This document shows positions 18,277 to 28,552 of a stretch of DNA of 64,000 nucleotides, in pieces. The notes beneath the pieces were generated by a model, which was not told the DNA's origin, searched no databases, and saw nothing but the letters and a program-made list of their open reading frames with translations. Location: NCBI GenBank assembly GCA_018267705.1, contig JAFDXX010000012.1, positions 1 through 64,000 of the forward strand. The letters run 5' to 3'. The number at the start of each line of letters is the position of its first letter. The first letter of the stretch is position 1. Origin of the DNA: Bacteroidota bacterium (GTDB taxonomy: Bacteria > Bacteroidota > Bacteroidia > Chitinophagales > Chitinophagaceae). A program made the translations under genes and the position numbers.

Positions 18277-19137
18277 TTATTTTTTAATATTTCGCAAGTA
18301 TTGACCGTATCCGCTTTTTTGATAAACATCGGCCAATTGAAACAATTGTTGTTGATTAATATAACCCATTCTATAAGCTACTTCTTCTATACAACCAATT
18401 TTTTGGCTTTGGCGTTTTTCTATTACTCTAACAAATTCACAAGCATCACTATATGAATCAAATGTACCTGTATCTAACCAAGCCGTGCCTCTGTTCATTA
18501 CACCAACTTTTAGTTTTCCTGCTTTTAAATATGTATGATTTATATCTGTAATTTCATATTCACCGCGTACAGATGGTTTAATTGATTTTGCAATGTGTAC
18601 TACATCATTATCATAAAAATATAAACCCGGAACTGCATAATTAGATTTTGGTTTGGTGGGTTTTTCTTCAATAGAAATAGCAATATTGTTTTTATCAAAC
18701 TCAACCACACCATATCTTTCAGGATCATTTACTTCATACGCAAAAATTGCAGCTCCATCAATATTATTGTACGATTGTAATAATTTACTAAAGCCGCTTG
18801 CATAAAAAATATTATCTCCTAATATCAATGCAACTTTATCGTTACCAATAAATTTTTCGCCAATTACAAATGCTTGAGCCAAGCCATTGGGTACTGCTTG
18901 CACAGCGTAAGAAAATTTACAACCAACTGCAGAGCCATCTCCTAATAAACGTTGAAATTGTTCAGAATCTTCCGGAGTTGTAATTATTAAAATTTCATTT
19001 ATGCCTGCCAACATTAAAGAGGATAAAGGGTAATAAATCATTGGTTTATCGTATACCGGCATCAATTGTTTGCTTACTCCTTTTGTAATAGGATATAAAC
19101 GTGTGCCGCTACCACCAGCCAAAACAATTCCTTTCAT
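18277..19137 (-). CDS. rfbA: glucose-1-phosphate thymidylyltransferase RfbA
   Basis: A 286-residue nucleotidyltransferase that makes dTDP-glucose from glucose-1-phosphate and dTTP, the first step toward dTDP-rhamnose and related sugars. The N-terminal signature [19 protein letters not shown] and the [18 protein letters not shown] block are diagnostic, as are [20 protein letters not shown] and TAWLDTGT. It is the last gene of the polysaccharide locus, 11 bp after rfbC and just before the terminator. Confidence 0.97.
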   Translation of the reverse strand: MKGIVLAGGSGTRLYPITKGVSKQLMPVYDKPMIYYPLSSLMLAGINEILIITTPEDSEQFQRLLGDGSAVGCKFSYAVQAVPNGLAQAFVIGEKFIGNDKVALILGDNIFYASGFSKLLQSYNNIDGAAIFAYEVNDPERYGVVEFDKNNIAISIEEKPTKPKSNYAVPGLYFYDNDVVHIAKSIKPSVRGEYEITDINHTYLKAGKLKVGVMNRGTAWLDTGTFDSYSDACEFVRVIEKRQSQKIGCIEEVAYRMGYINQQQLFQLADVYQKSGYGQYLRNIKK

Positions 19138-19148
19138 AATAAAAAATA

Positions 19149-19712
19149 TTATAAATTAAAATTAAGTGTGTGTTTAACTTCATTTAATGTAGGAAGCATT
19201 TTATCTCTTTCAGAAAGCAGATTTTCAGTTTCTCTGTTTCCCCAATTTATATTTATAGAGGAATCGTTATAAATTATACCGCCTTCAGATGCTTTGTTAT
19301 AAAAATTATCGCATTTATAAAAGAAAATTGCTTCGTCGCTCAATACTTTAAAACCATGTGCAAAGCCACGTGGCACAAAGAATTGCGTAAAATTATCTTC
19401 ACTTAATTCAACTGCAACATATTCTCCGAAAGTTGGAGAATCTATTCTTATATCAACTGCAACATCTAACACTTTACCTTTTAAAACACGCACTAATTTT
19501 GCTTGTGCATGTTCTTGTAATTGATAGTGTAAACCACGCAAAACTCCTTTTGTAGATTTTGATTGATTGTCTTGAATAAAATTTATTTTGACACCAATTA
19601 AGTTTTCAAATTTTTGTTGGTTAAAACTTTCAAAAAAATAACCTCTATCATCTTTAAAAACTGTATCATGAATTATAAAGCAACCTTTCAATTTTGTTTC
19701 TTCAACTTTCAT
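19149..19712 (-). CDS. rfbC: dTDP-4-dehydrorhamnose 3,5-epimerase RfbC
   Basis: This 187-residue cupin-fold epimerase acts on dTDP-4-keto-6-deoxyglucose at C3 and C5. Catalytic-site blocks are [10 protein letters not shown] (His) and [25 protein letters not shown] near the N-terminus is typical. Length matches the family (about 180-190). It follows rfbB after 3 bp. The reductase RfbD that would finish dTDP-L-rhamnose is not found in the window. Confidence 0.96.
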   Translation of the reverse strand: MKVEETKLKGCFIIHDTVFKDDRGYFFESFNQQKFENLIGVKINFIQDNQSKSTKGVLRGLHYQLQEHAQAKLVRVLKGKVLDVAVDIRIDSPTFGEYVAVELSEDNFTQFFVPRGFAHGFKVLSDEAIFFYKCDNFYNKASEGGIIYNDSSININWGNRETENLLSERDKMLPTLNEVKHTLNFNL

Positions 19713-19715
19713 TGA

Positions 19716-20771
19716 TTATCTATTTGAATACATTTCGTTATAATAATTTTGATAAGCTCCACTGGTTACATGTTGCAACCATTCTGTATTTTGTAAATAC
19801 CAATCTATTGTTAATGATAACCCTTGTTCAAAAGTTACAGATGGCTTCCAACCTAATTTGGTATTGATTTTTGTGGCATCAATTGCATATCTTCTATCAT
19901 GCCCCGGCCTGTCTTTTACATAAGTAATTAATTGTTCGCTTTCTCCTGCTTGCCTTCCTAATTTTTCATCCATTAACGTACAAAGTAGTTTTATTAAATC
20001 AATATTCTTCCATTCATTAAAACCACCAATATTATAAGTTTCATTTACTTCACCTTTATGAAATACAGTATCAATAGCAATTGCATGATCTTTTACAAAA
20101 AGCCAATCTCTAGTATATTTTCCATCTCCATAAACGGGTAATGGTTTTTTATTAATAATATTATTTATAAAAAGTGGGATTAATTTTTCGGGGAAATGAT
20201 TGGGACCATAGTTGTTTGAGCAGTTAGAAATTTTTGTTTGAAGATGATAAGTTTCTGCATAAGCTCTAACAAAATGATCTGAAGATGCTTTGCTTGCAGA
20301 ATAAGGCGAGTTAGGATGATAAGAAGTTGTTTCTGTAAAAAAACCTGTATCTCCTAAGGCTCCATACACTTCATCGGTTGAAACATGATAAAATATATGA
20401 TTGCTGAAATTAGCTGCCCACTTTGCTTTTGCAGTATTTAATAAATTTACGGTACCAATAATATTGGTGTACACAAAATCTAACGGAGAGAGAATAGAAC
20501 GATCTACATGCGATTCTGCTGCTAAGTGAATAACATCTGTTATACCGTGTTTTTCAAAAACATTATTTATTGCTTCTGCATCTAAAATATTTATTCTTTC
20601 AAAAAAATAATTGCTATTATCCTCTATATCTTTTAAATTTTCTAAGTTACCTGCATAGGTTAATGCATCTAAATTTATAATATTATACTCAGGGTATTTT
20701 GTAACAAATAACCTTACCACATGCGAGCCAATAAAACCTGCACCACCCGTAATTAAAATTTTTTTTGACAT
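19716..20771 (-). CDS. rfbB: dTDP-glucose 4,6-dehydratase RfbB
   Basis: A 351-residue extended short-chain dehydrogenase that converts dTDP-glucose to dTDP-4-keto-6-deoxyglucose. The NAD site is ITGGAGFIGSHVV; the catalytic triad and Asp/Glu pair lie in VSTDEVYG and YSASKAS. The NNYGPNHFPEKLIPLFI and GKYTRDWLFVKDHAIAI blocks are diagnostic of RfbB. It is 6 bp after the 4-epimerase gene. Confidence 0.97.
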   Translation of the reverse strand: MSKKILITGGAGFIGSHVVRLFVTKYPEYNIINLDALTYAGNLENLKDIEDNSNYFFERINILDAEAINNVFEKHGITDVIHLAAESHVDRSILSPLDFVYTNIIGTVNLLNTAKAKWAANFSNHIFYHVSTDEVYGALGDTGFFTETTSYHPNSPYSASKASSDHFVRAYAETYHLQTKISNCSNNYGPNHFPEKLIPLFINNIINKKPLPVYGDGKYTRDWLFVKDHAIAIDTVFHKGEVNETYNIGGFNEWKNIDLIKLLCTLMDEKLGRQAGESEQLITYVKDRPGHDRRYAIDATKINTKLGWKPSVTFEQGLSLTIDWYLQNTEWLQHVTSGAYQNYYNEMYSNR

Positions 20772-20777
20772 AATTGT

Positions 20778-21731
20778 TTAACTAAAATTGTTCTTATACC
20801 AATCAACCGTTTGCTGTAACCCTTGCTGTACAGTTATTTCAGGGTTGTATGTTAATAATTTTTTTGCTTTTGAAATATCTGCTAAACTATGTTTTACATC
20901 TCCTTTTCTTTCTTCACGAAGTATTACATCAATATTTGATTGTGTAATATTTTTTAAATAATTAAATAATTGTAATAGTGTTGTTTGTTCTCCGCATGCA
21001 ATATTATATACTTGATTAACTGCATCAATATTTTCTGTAAATAACGCTTTTATATTTGCTTGAACGGCATTACTTACAAAAGTAAAATCTCTGCTATGAT
21101 TTCCATCTCCGTTTATAAATGGTTTTTGGCTGTTTAATAGTGATTGAATAAATAAAGGGATAACCGCAGCATAAGGCCCATTAGGGCTTTGCTTTGGACC
21201 AAACACATTAAAATATCTTAATCCAATTAATTGCAAACCGTACGTATTAGCATATACACGTGCATATAATTCGTTTACATATTTTGTAACAGCATAAGGA
21301 GAAAGTGGATTACCAATTTTATCTTCTACTTTAGGTAAACCCGGATGATCTCCATAAGTTGAGGAGCTTGCAGCATAAACAATTCTTTTAATATTGGTTT
21401 CTTTTGCTGCAGTAAACACATGTAAAGTTCCTGTAATATTTACAGCATTGGTTGTAAGCGGATCATTAATAGAACGAGGTACAGAACCCAATGCAGCTTG
21501 ATGAGAAATTAAATTAATATTACTACAAGCTTGTAAACAAGTTTCATAATTTCTTATATCTCCTTCTACAAATTGAAATTTTTGATTTGAAAAAAAAGGT
21601 TGAATATTTTTTTTAGACCCCGTAGAAAGATTATCTAAAACTCTTACCAATTCAACTCTTGTATCTGCCAGTAATGCTTCAACAAGATTTGAACCAATAA
21701 AACCTGCACCGCCCGTAACTAATATTTTCAT
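20778..21731 (-). CDS. UDP-N-acetylhexosamine 4-epimerase-like SDR
   Basis: A 317-residue extended SDR with NAD motif VTGGAGFIGSNLVEAL, AASSSTYGDHPGLPKVED and catalytic YAVTK. The GNPLSPYAVTKYVNELYA and LRYFNVFGPKQSPNGPYAAVIPLFI blocks match the WbpP/TviC/Gne group, which interconverts UDP-GlcNAc/GalNAc or their uronic acids. The shorter length is normal for the group. Its product would be a hexosamine building block for the polysaccharide. Substrate choice is inferred from family resemblance only. Confidence 0.82.
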   Translation of the reverse strand: MKILVTGGAGFIGSNLVEALLADTRVELVRVLDNLSTGSKKNIQPFFSNQKFQFVEGDIRNYETCLQACSNINLISHQAALGSVPRSINDPLTTNAVNITGTLHVFTAAKETNIKRIVYAASSSTYGDHPGLPKVEDKIGNPLSPYAVTKYVNELYARVYANTYGLQLIGLRYFNVFGPKQSPNGPYAAVIPLFIQSLLNSQKPFINGDGNHSRDFTFVSNAVQANIKALFTENIDAVNQVYNIACGEQTTLLQLFNYLKNITQSNIDVILREERKGDVKHSLADISKAKKLLTYNPEITVQQGLQQTVDWYKNNFS

Positions 21732-21741
21732 GTTTAGTTTA

Positions 21742-22674
21742 TTAATCCCAATTTATATTTTTTATTTCTTCATACACTTTTTTAATGCCTTCTTCTAAAC
21801 CAATTGATGCTTTCCAACCTAATTTATTCAACTTTGTTACATCCATTAATTTTCGTGGTGTGCCATCGGGTTTAGTGGTATCAAAAACCAACTTTCCATT
21901 ATAATCAACTATTTTTTTTATTAATTCGGCTAGTTCTAAAATAGTTATATCACTTCCACAACCAATATTTACCAATCCTTTATCGTTATAGTTATTCATT
22001 AAAAAAACGCAGGCTTCGGCTAAATCATCTGTATGTAAAAATTCTCTTTTCGGAGAACCGCTTCCCCAAAGAGTTACAGAAGGATAATTATTTTTTTTTG
22101 CTGAAATAAACTTTCTTAATAAAGCAGGTAATACATGACTTTTTTCTAAATCATAATTATCATTAGTGCCATATAAGTTTGTTGGCATTGCCGAAATAAA
22201 ATTACATCCGTATTGAGCTCTGTATGCATTGCATAATTCTATACCTGCAATTTTTGCAATAGCATAAGGTTGATTGGTTTCTTCTAAATAACCCGATAAT
22301 AAATATTCTTCTTTTAATGGCTGTGGTGCTAATTTTGGATAGATACAAGAAGAACCTAAAAATAATAATTTGGTTACTTTATTTAAATAAGCAGCATGAA
22401 TAATATTACTTTCTATCATTAAATTTTCATAAATAAAATCTGCACGATAAGTATTGTTGGCTACAATTCCGCCAACTTTAGCAGCAGCCAGAAAAACATA
22501 TTCAGGTTTTTCTTTATTAAAAAAATCATTTACACATTGCTGATTTCTTAAATCTAACTCAGTAGATGTTTTATAAATAATATTTACAAATCCTTTTTGT
22601 TGCAAATGCCTTAAAATAGAGCTGCCCACCATTCCACGATGCCCTGCTATGTATATTTTAGAATGTTTTTCCAT
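21742..22674 (-). CDS. fcl: GDP-L-fucose synthase
   Basis: This 310-residue SDR is a bifunctional 3,5-epimerase and 4-reductase that makes GDP-L-fucose from GDP-4-keto-6-deoxymannose. The NADP site [14 protein letters not shown], the [15 protein letters not shown] motif and YAIAKIAG catalytic Tyr/Lys are all diagnostic, as is [19 protein letters not shown]. It follows gmd directly (3 bp gap), the usual gmd-fcl pair. The end of the protein (WDxxN) is intact. Confidence 0.97.
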   Translation of the reverse strand: MEKHSKIYIAGHRGMVGSSILRHLQQKGFVNIIYKTSTELDLRNQQCVNDFFNKEKPEYVFLAAAKVGGIVANNTYRADFIYENLMIESNIIHAAYLNKVTKLLFLGSSCIYPKLAPQPLKEEYLLSGYLEETNQPYAIAKIAGIELCNAYRAQYGCNFISAMPTNLYGTNDNYDLEKSHVLPALLRKFISAKKNNYPSVTLWGSGSPKREFLHTDDLAEACVFLMNNYNDKGLVNIGCGSDITILELAELIKKIVDYNGKLVFDTTKPDGTPRKLMDVTKLNKLGWKASIGLEEGIKKVYEEIKNINWD

Positions 22675-22677
22675 TAT

Positions 22678-23790
22678 TTATTCAAACTCGTTATTAATTT
22701 TAAAACCATTTTCTTTCAACCATTTCTCTTTGCTGAATAATTCTATATCGGATGCTACCATTTCTGTTATCATTTCTTGTAATGTATATTTTGGCTGCCA
22801 TCCCAATTTATTTTTGGCTTTGCTTGCATCTCCTATTAATAAATCTACTTCTGTTGGGCGATAATATCTTGCATCTACTTTTACTACCACTGTACCTTCT
22901 GCTATCTGATATTTTTCATTGTTGCATTTTACTACATAACCTTCTTCTTCTTCTTCTTTTCCTCTGAAATTAATTTCAATACCTACTTCATTAAATGCCA
23001 TTTTTACAAAATCTCTTATGCGTGTTGTAATACCCGTTGCCAATACAAAATCTTCTGCTTTTTCTTGTTGTAATATCAACCACATCCCTTCTATATAATC
23101 TTTCGCATGTCCCCAATCTCTTTGTGAATCTAAGTTCCCTAAGAACAATATTTTTTGCATCCCTAACGCAATTTTTGCTACTGCTCTGGTTATTTTTCGT
23201 GTTACAAAAGTTTCTCCTCGGTTTGGTGATTCATGATTAAACAAAATGCCATTACAAGCAAACATGTTATAGGCTTCGCGATAGTTTACCGTTATCCAAT
23301 ACGCATATAGTTTTGCAACTGCATAAGGACTTCGGGGATAGAATGGTGTTGTTTCATTTTGCGGTACTGCCTGCACTAAACCATATAATTCACTGGTGGA
23401 TGCTTGATAGATTTTTGTTTTTTTAGTTAAGCCCAATAATCTTACTGCTTCTAATATTCTTAATGTTCCAATTCCATCGGCATTGGCAGTATATTCGGGT
23501 GTTTCAAAACTTACATGCACATGGCTCATAGCGGCCAAATTGTAAATTTCATCGGGTTGTACTTCTTGTATTATTCTTATCAGATTAGTGCTGTCTGTTA
23601 AGTCGCCAAAATGTAAGGTCATGTGTGCATCGGGCACATGTGGATCTTCATAAAAATGATCTATGCGTTGTGTATTGAACATAGATGTTCTTCTTTTTAT
23701 GCCGTGCACTTTATAGCCTTTCTTTAAAAGAAATTCGGCTAAATATGCTCCATCTTGGCCTGTTATGCCTGTTAGTAATGCTACTTTCAT
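22678..23790 (-). CDS. gmd: GDP-mannose 4,6-dehydratase
   Basis: This 370-residue extended SDR converts GDP-D-mannose to GDP-4-keto-6-deoxymannose, the branch point for fucose, rhamnose and perosamine. Seen are [34 protein letters not shown], the catalytic [10 protein letters not shown] and [13 protein letters not shown]. It heads the sugar-nucleotide block and overlaps none of its neighbours. In this locus both Fcl and the perosamine-synthase-like enzyme (53308-54414) could use its product. Confidence 0.97.
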   Translation of the reverse strand: MKVALLTGITGQDGAYLAEFLLKKGYKVHGIKRRTSMFNTQRIDHFYEDPHVPDAHMTLHFGDLTDSTNLIRIIQEVQPDEIYNLAAMSHVHVSFETPEYTANADGIGTLRILEAVRLLGLTKKTKIYQASTSELYGLVQAVPQNETTPFYPRSPYAVAKLYAYWITVNYREAYNMFACNGILFNHESPNRGETFVTRKITRAVAKIALGMQKILFLGNLDSQRDWGHAKDYIEGMWLILQQEKAEDFVLATGITTRIRDFVKMAFNEVGIEINFRGKEEEEEGYVVKCNNEKYQIAEGTVVVKVDARYYRPTEVDLLIGDASKAKNKLGWQPKYTLQEMITEMVASDIELFSKEKWLKENGFKINNEFE

Positions 23791-23797
23791 TTTATAA

Positions 23798-24538
23798 TTA
23801 GATAAACTGATTTAATTTTCTTAACGGCTTCAAAAATAAGGTAAACCAATAAGGGTTTAAATTATTTACTTTCCATGCTAATCTATCATTTTTATTAGCT
23901 AACAATCTGTTTTTTAAAGTTTTATTGCTTGCACCTCCTGAACGCATGTGTACTAAAGTTTTTGAGATATATGAAGTTTTTATTTCATGCTTAAATATCA
24001 TTCTTAACATTAGTTCGTAATCTGCGGCTGTACCTAAATTCAAGTTAAATTTTCCAAACTTATTATAACATTTTTTTTTTACGAAGAATGTTGGATGAGG
24101 TGGCATCCATCCGTATAAAAAAGATTGTTTGGTGTGATTACCTGAAATCCATTTTCTTGTTACTTTACTAATATTGGTTTCATCAACATATAATAAATTT
24201 CCATATACCGCATCGCAATTTTCTTTTTCAAAAATAGTTGCAACATTTTCTAATACAAATTCATCTGCATAAAAATCGTCTGAATTTAAAATACCAATTA
24301 TATCTCCGTCGGCCAATTCAATTCCTTTATTCATGGCATCGTAAATGCCATTATCTTTTTCTGATTTTTTTTTCTGAACATGGCTGAAAGAGTGAACTAT
24401 ATTCATTGTTCCATCCAATGAATTTCCATCCACAACAATGTGTTCTATATTAGCATACGTTTGCTGTTGCACAGATTTTAATGTGTGCTCAATTGTTTTT
24501 TCGCTATTAAACGTTGCAGTAATAATAGAAATTTTCAT
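23798..24538 (-). CDS. glycosyltransferase family 2
   Basis: A GT-A fold transferase of about 246 residues. The start [21 protein letters not shown] and the [11 protein letters not shown] segment carry the nucleotide-sugar and metal (SDD) motifs. [12 protein letters not shown] and RKISGN-type middle blocks match WcaE/colanic-type GT2s. The reading frame is open to 24598, but the ATG at 24538 begins the conserved strand and overlaps the preceding carbamoyltransferase stop as TGATG, a coupled start. Donor and acceptor are not predictable. Confidence 0.87.
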   Translation of the reverse strand: MKISIITATFNSEKTIEHTLKSVQQQTYANIEHIVVDGNSLDGTMNIVHSFSHVQKKKSEKDNGIYDAMNKGIELADGDIIGILNSDDFYADEFVLENVATIFEKENCDAVYGNLLYVDETNISKVTRKWISGNHTKQSFLYGWMPPHPTFFVKKKCYNKFGKFNLNLGTAADYELMLRMIFKHEIKTSYISKTLVHMRSGGASNKTLKNRLLANKNDRLAWKVNNLNPYWFTLFLKPLRKLNQFI

Positions 24539-26265
24539 CATCTTTCTACAACAATATTTTCCATTACCAACATATCCATATTTGTTCTTAAGAAACAATT
24601 CAATGCTTCTTCCGGAGAGTTTACAATGGGTTCGTTTTCATTAAACGATGTGTTTAATAAAATAGGTACGCCTGTTTTATTACCAAATGTTTCAATAAGA
24701 TTATAATAACGCGGAGATACTAATTTATCAACGGTTTGCAGTCTTCCCGTACCATCGGCATGTGTAACTGCAGGAATAATAATATGCTTTTCTTTTTTAA
24801 TTGGAAAAACTTTTTCCATGAAAGGAACAACATCATTTACTTCAAAATATTCATCAACATATTCTTTTAAAATACTTGGTGCAAATGGTCTAAAGCTTTC
24901 TCTACGCTTAATTTTCGCATTCAATAAATCTTTTGCATCACTTCTTCTCGGGTCTGCTAAAATACTTCTTGCACCTAATGCTCTTGGGCCAAACTCTGCT
25001 CTACCATTAAACCAACCTACTACACCTGCATTTATTAATTTATCTGAAACATAATTATATAGTTCGTCATCTTCAATTTTTTTATATTTAATATTCTTTG
25101 ATTGAAGTAAAATTTCAATTTCATTATTTGAAAACTTAGAGCCGGTATATGCACTATAAACAGCCGATGTTCTAGGTTGTTTTTTTATTTGATGATATGT
25201 ATATAATGCACTACCCATGCTGATTCCTGCATCATGCCCTGCCGAAGGAATATATACTTCTTTAAAATTAGTATTCCGTGTTATTTTACCATTAGCAACA
25301 CTATTTTGTGCAACACCGCCTGCAATACATACTTTAGTTAAACCTGTTTGTTTTTGCAAATGATTAAGTATATGAAAAATTGTTTCTTCCGTTATTTTTT
25401 GTACAGATGCTGCCAGGTCTTTATGATATTGTGTTAATGATTCTTCTTTTGTTCTTTCATTACCAAATTCTGCAATTATTTTTTTCCCAAATAATGGTGG
25501 AACAATAGGTAAATTATTTTCTCCATAAGTTACAAAACCTTTTGATGGTGAACGGAAATAGGAGAGATCTAATTGAAACAAACCATCATTTGTAAACTTT
25601 ATAATTTTTCTTAATTTATCAACATGTAATGGTTTACCATAAGGAGCCAAACCCATTACTTTATATTCATCGCCATAATGTGGAAATCCGAGTAATTGCG
25701 TAAATGCAGTATAAAAAATTCCTAGGGAATGAGGAAAATTAATTGAGTTTAATACTTCTATTTCTGTTCCTTTACCTATACCAATCATTGTAGTTGAAAA
25801 ATCACCTGATCCATCTATACTTAATATAGCAGCTTCATTATAAGGTGATGCATAGAATGCAGATGCCATATGACTTCTGTGATGCTCTATATTATGAATT
25901 TTAGGTTTAATATGAGAAACATCTATTCCTGATAATAAACTTAATTCTTCTTCAATGGTTGCTATTTTTTTTTGATTAAAGAAGCGATTTTTTACAAAAT
26001 GAAAAGAACTAAAAGGGTGCTGCATTACAAATTTTAGTTTCTCCATTTTTTTTGCATCAACATTTCTGCCTATTGCAATATGATCAACTTCATTTAATGT
26101 AATACCTGCTTCTTTTAAACAAAATTCAACGGCTAATGATGGAAAACCTGCCCAATGTTTTATTCTTCTAAAACGTTCTTCTTCTGTTGCAGCAATCATT
26201 ACTCCATCTTTAAAAATTGCAGCAGATGAGTCTGCATGGTAAGCATTAATTCCTAAAATATACAT
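24538..26265 (-). CDS. carbamoyltransferase, NodU/CmcH family
   Basis: A 575-residue protein matching the NodU/CmcH/TobZ group, which makes carbamoyl-adenylate from carbamoyl phosphate and ATP and transfers the carbamoyl group to a sugar hydroxyl. Blocks seen are ILGINAYHADSSAAIFKDG, HHRSHMASAFYASP, ILSIDGSGDFSTT, and the C-terminal WFNGRAEFGPRALGARSIL and PILLNTSFNENEPIV. It lies among glycosyltransferases, so it probably carbamoylates the surface polysaccharide. It is followed by a GT2 gene with a 1-bp TGATG overlap. Confidence 0.93.
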   Translation of the reverse strand: MYILGINAYHADSSAAIFKDGVMIAATEEERFRRIKHWAGFPSLAVEFCLKEAGITLNEVDHIAIGRNVDAKKMEKLKFVMQHPFSSFHFVKNRFFNQKKIATIEEELSLLSGIDVSHIKPKIHNIEHHRSHMASAFYASPYNEAAILSIDGSGDFSTTMIGIGKGTEIEVLNSINFPHSLGIFYTAFTQLLGFPHYGDEYKVMGLAPYGKPLHVDKLRKIIKFTNDGLFQLDLSYFRSPSKGFVTYGENNLPIVPPLFGKKIIAEFGNERTKEESLTQYHKDLAASVQKITEETIFHILNHLQKQTGLTKVCIAGGVAQNSVANGKITRNTNFKEVYIPSAGHDAGISMGSALYTYHQIKKQPRTSAVYSAYTGSKFSNNEIEILLQSKNIKYKKIEDDELYNYVSDKLINAGVVGWFNGRAEFGPRALGARSILADPRRSDAKDLLNAKIKRRESFRPFAPSILKEYVDEYFEVNDVVPFMEKVFPIKKEKHIIIPAVTHADGTGRLQTVDKLVSPRYYNLIETFGNKTGVPILLNTSFNENEPIVNSPEEALNCFLRTNMDMLVMENIVVER

Positions 26266-26275
26266 TTAAAATAGT

Positions 26276-27424
26276 TTATGAAAATAGCTGATTGTAAGCA
26301 TCAGCAAAGTTTTGTTTGTAAAAATAATTAGTTGCGTATTGATGAGCACATTGAGTATATGATTGCCATGTTTTATTATTACTTTTTGCCAATGTTTCTA
26401 TTAATGTTGTTATAAGTTTTTTATTATTTATATCTACATTCCATCCTGCATTATTTTCTTCTAATTTATTCCAATTGGTGTAATTGCTTGTAATAATTGG
26501 TGTTCCAACACTAAGGCTTTCAAATAAAGCATGACCAAAGTTTTCTCCTTGCGTTAAAAGTATTGATGCGTTGTATTCTGTAAAAGTTTGCTGCACATAT
26601 TTAGGTTGTATATTTCCTTTATAATTTACTAAAATATTTGCAGGTAGTTGTTTCATGCTATCGTTACATAAATTCCAATATTGTTTTTCTTTTATAGGTC
26701 CATAAATATCTAACAAAATTCTCGTCTTGCATTCTTTCAATATTTCCACTAATAATAAAAGATTTTTTTTAGGTGTAATAATTGAAAGATAAACAAGTGA
26801 TAATACGTTTTCTTCTTTAATAATGGGTTTAATGTCTACTAAAGGTTTTTTAGGAATATTAGCCGCTATTACAATATTGCAGCGCCTTCCAAACATTTTT
26901 TTTATATCTTCTACTTCACCAAAATTGGTTGCATGCCAAAAAATATTATTTGTTATGTTAAACAATTTTAATGCTTTAAAATAAATTTTCTTTTTAAATG
27001 GCTTAACTGCTAATGCTCCTTTTTGTAGCATACCTCTGGGGCTAACTATTAATTTTATTCCTATTTTTTGTAATTGTTTTTTTAATAATAAAGGAGTAAG
27101 AAAAAATGTTTTTCCATACATACCATTTATATAAATATATTGTGGTTGTATTTGTTGAACAATAGAAAAAAGTCTTTTTTTATTGACATTAGTGGTTGCA
27201 TACCAAACAGCAATTTCTATATTGTTTATTCGTATTTTATTCCATTCATTTTTATGAATATTTTCATATGGAATAGTTTCATTTAAATCATAAGCAGAAG
27301 TAAATACGGCAAAATTAAATTGTTGGTGTAATGTTTCAATCATGTTGATTAACGATTGAACAGGGCCACCTGCATTATATCCGGGATAAAAATATTGATA
27401 TACAATAAGTATAGTGGGTTTCAT
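26276..27424 (-). CDS. glycosyltransferase, GT4-like
   Basis: A 382-residue GT-B protein. The N-terminus ILIVYQYFYPGYNAGGPVQSLINMIE is the acceptor-side domain. Nucleotide-sugar-side blocks LVYLSIITPKKNLLLLVEIL, GENFGHALFESLSVGTPIIT (with the E-x7-E-type Glu pair) and WNKLEENNAGW are seen. It belongs to the retaining GT4/group 1 family. Gaps of 6 and 10 bp flank it. Donor and linkage are unknown. Confidence 0.86.
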   Translation of the reverse strand: MKPTILIVYQYFYPGYNAGGPVQSLINMIETLHQQFNFAVFTSAYDLNETIPYENIHKNEWNKIRINNIEIAVWYATTNVNKKRLFSIVQQIQPQYIYINGMYGKTFFLTPLLLKKQLQKIGIKLIVSPRGMLQKGALAVKPFKKKIYFKALKLFNITNNIFWHATNFGEVEDIKKMFGRRCNIVIAANIPKKPLVDIKPIIKEENVLSLVYLSIITPKKNLLLLVEILKECKTRILLDIYGPIKEKQYWNLCNDSMKQLPANILVNYKGNIQPKYVQQTFTEYNASILLTQGENFGHALFESLSVGTPIITSNYTNWNKLEENNAGWNVDINNKKLITTLIETLAKSNNKTWQSYTQCAHQYATNYFYKQNFADAYNQLFS

Positions 27425-27430
27425 AAGAAA

Positions 27431-28552
27431 TTAGGCAAGTAACAATTTTTTTAAACGAGTTTTATATTGTTTAAAATCAAAAACCATTAATACTTCTTGT
27501 TGTAAAGTGCTGCTATTAATATTTTGTAATGATAATGAATTATCAATTGCTTGTTTAAGTTCATTAATATTATCAGGATCAACCAATGTTCCGAATTTTC
27601 CATTTTGCAATGCATCAATACTGCCATCTTTATTTCCTGCAATAACCGGTCTTCCGCAAGCTAATGCTTCAATAAACACAATACCAAAACCTTCTTTTTT
27701 ACTTGGCATAATAAATACATCTGAAAGTAAGTAATGATCATTCAACTCTTCATCATTTACATAACCAATTAATTTTACGTAATCCCACATTTCGTGTTGA
27801 TTGATAATAGCTTCTATTCTTTCTTGTTCTTGATTTTCTGCTTTACCGCAAATGAGATAAATAAAATCGTTTCTTTTATTTTTTAATAAACTTAATGCTT
27901 CAATAACATCATCGTAGCCTTTGTATTTTTCTGAATAAGCCATACGGGTTACTGTTAATAATATTTTTTTATTTGAAGAAATATTATATCTATTTAATAA
28001 ATAATTTGGCTTTGCAAATAAAGTAGGTAGTTTAAAATAAGGATCAATTGTATTAGGGAAAATTTTTATTTTTTGTTCTTCTAACCCTTCATTATAACGA
28101 AGCAATTGTTGTTTTGTAAAATTGCTAACACTTACAATAGTATCGGCCATTTGTATTAATTTTTTCTTTGAACCTGAATGTTCTCTCCATACTTCAATAC
28201 CATGTGTAATTAATATGACACGAATAGATGGTTTTATTTTTTTTATTATATATCCAATAAGTGAAAGGTTAATATGGCCTATTATAACTGTATTATAGCG
28301 TAAAGCTTTAATCATTGCATACGCTACAAAAAAACCACGGTTACCATAAAAACCTTTAAACCTTAAACGAGGAAAATATTTTTCATCTGAATGATGATCA
28401 TAAGAAGAATAAGCATCTCCATCTATGAAATCATCAACACTTAATTCGTGCAGAGCTTTTAAAAAACTTCTATTGAATTTTTCAATACCTCCTGTAAATG
28501 AAAAACCTGTTAAGTATAAAAACAATATAGAAGGTAATTCTTTTCTACGCAT
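27431..28552 (-). CDS. glycosyltransferase family 4
   Basis: A 373-residue GT-B retaining transferase. Evidence: FTGGIEKFNRSFLKAL near the start, LITHGIEVWREHSG, ILLTVTRMAYSEKYKGYDDVIEAL at the interdomain strand, and EGFGIVFIEALACGRPVIAGNKDGS carrying the conserved Glu pair. The start overlaps the end of the asparagine-synthetase gene by 8 bp. The substrate is not predictable. Confidence 0.9.
   Translation of the reverse strand: MRRKELPSILFLYLTGFSFTGGIEKFNRSFLKALHELSVDDFIDGDAYSSYDHHSDEKYFPRLRFKGFYGNRGFFVAYAMIKALRYNTVIIGHINLSLIGYIIKKIKPSIRVILITHGIEVWREHSGSKKKLIQMADTIVSVSNFTKQQLLRYNEGLEEQKIKIFPNTIDPYFKLPTLFAKPNYLLNRYNISSNKKILLTVTRMAYSEKYKGYDDVIEALSLLKNKRNDFIYLICGKAENQEQERIEAIINQHEMWDYVKLIGYVNDEELNDHYLLSDVFIMPSKKEGFGIVFIEALACGRPVIAGNKDGSIDALQNGKFGTLVDPDNINELKQAIDNSLSLQNINSSTLQQEVLMVFDFKQYKTRLKKLLLA

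Noticed and set aside
22649..23240. Plus-strand frames opposite gmd, rich in Leu
   Set aside because: Antisense to gmd; mirror of its codon bias.
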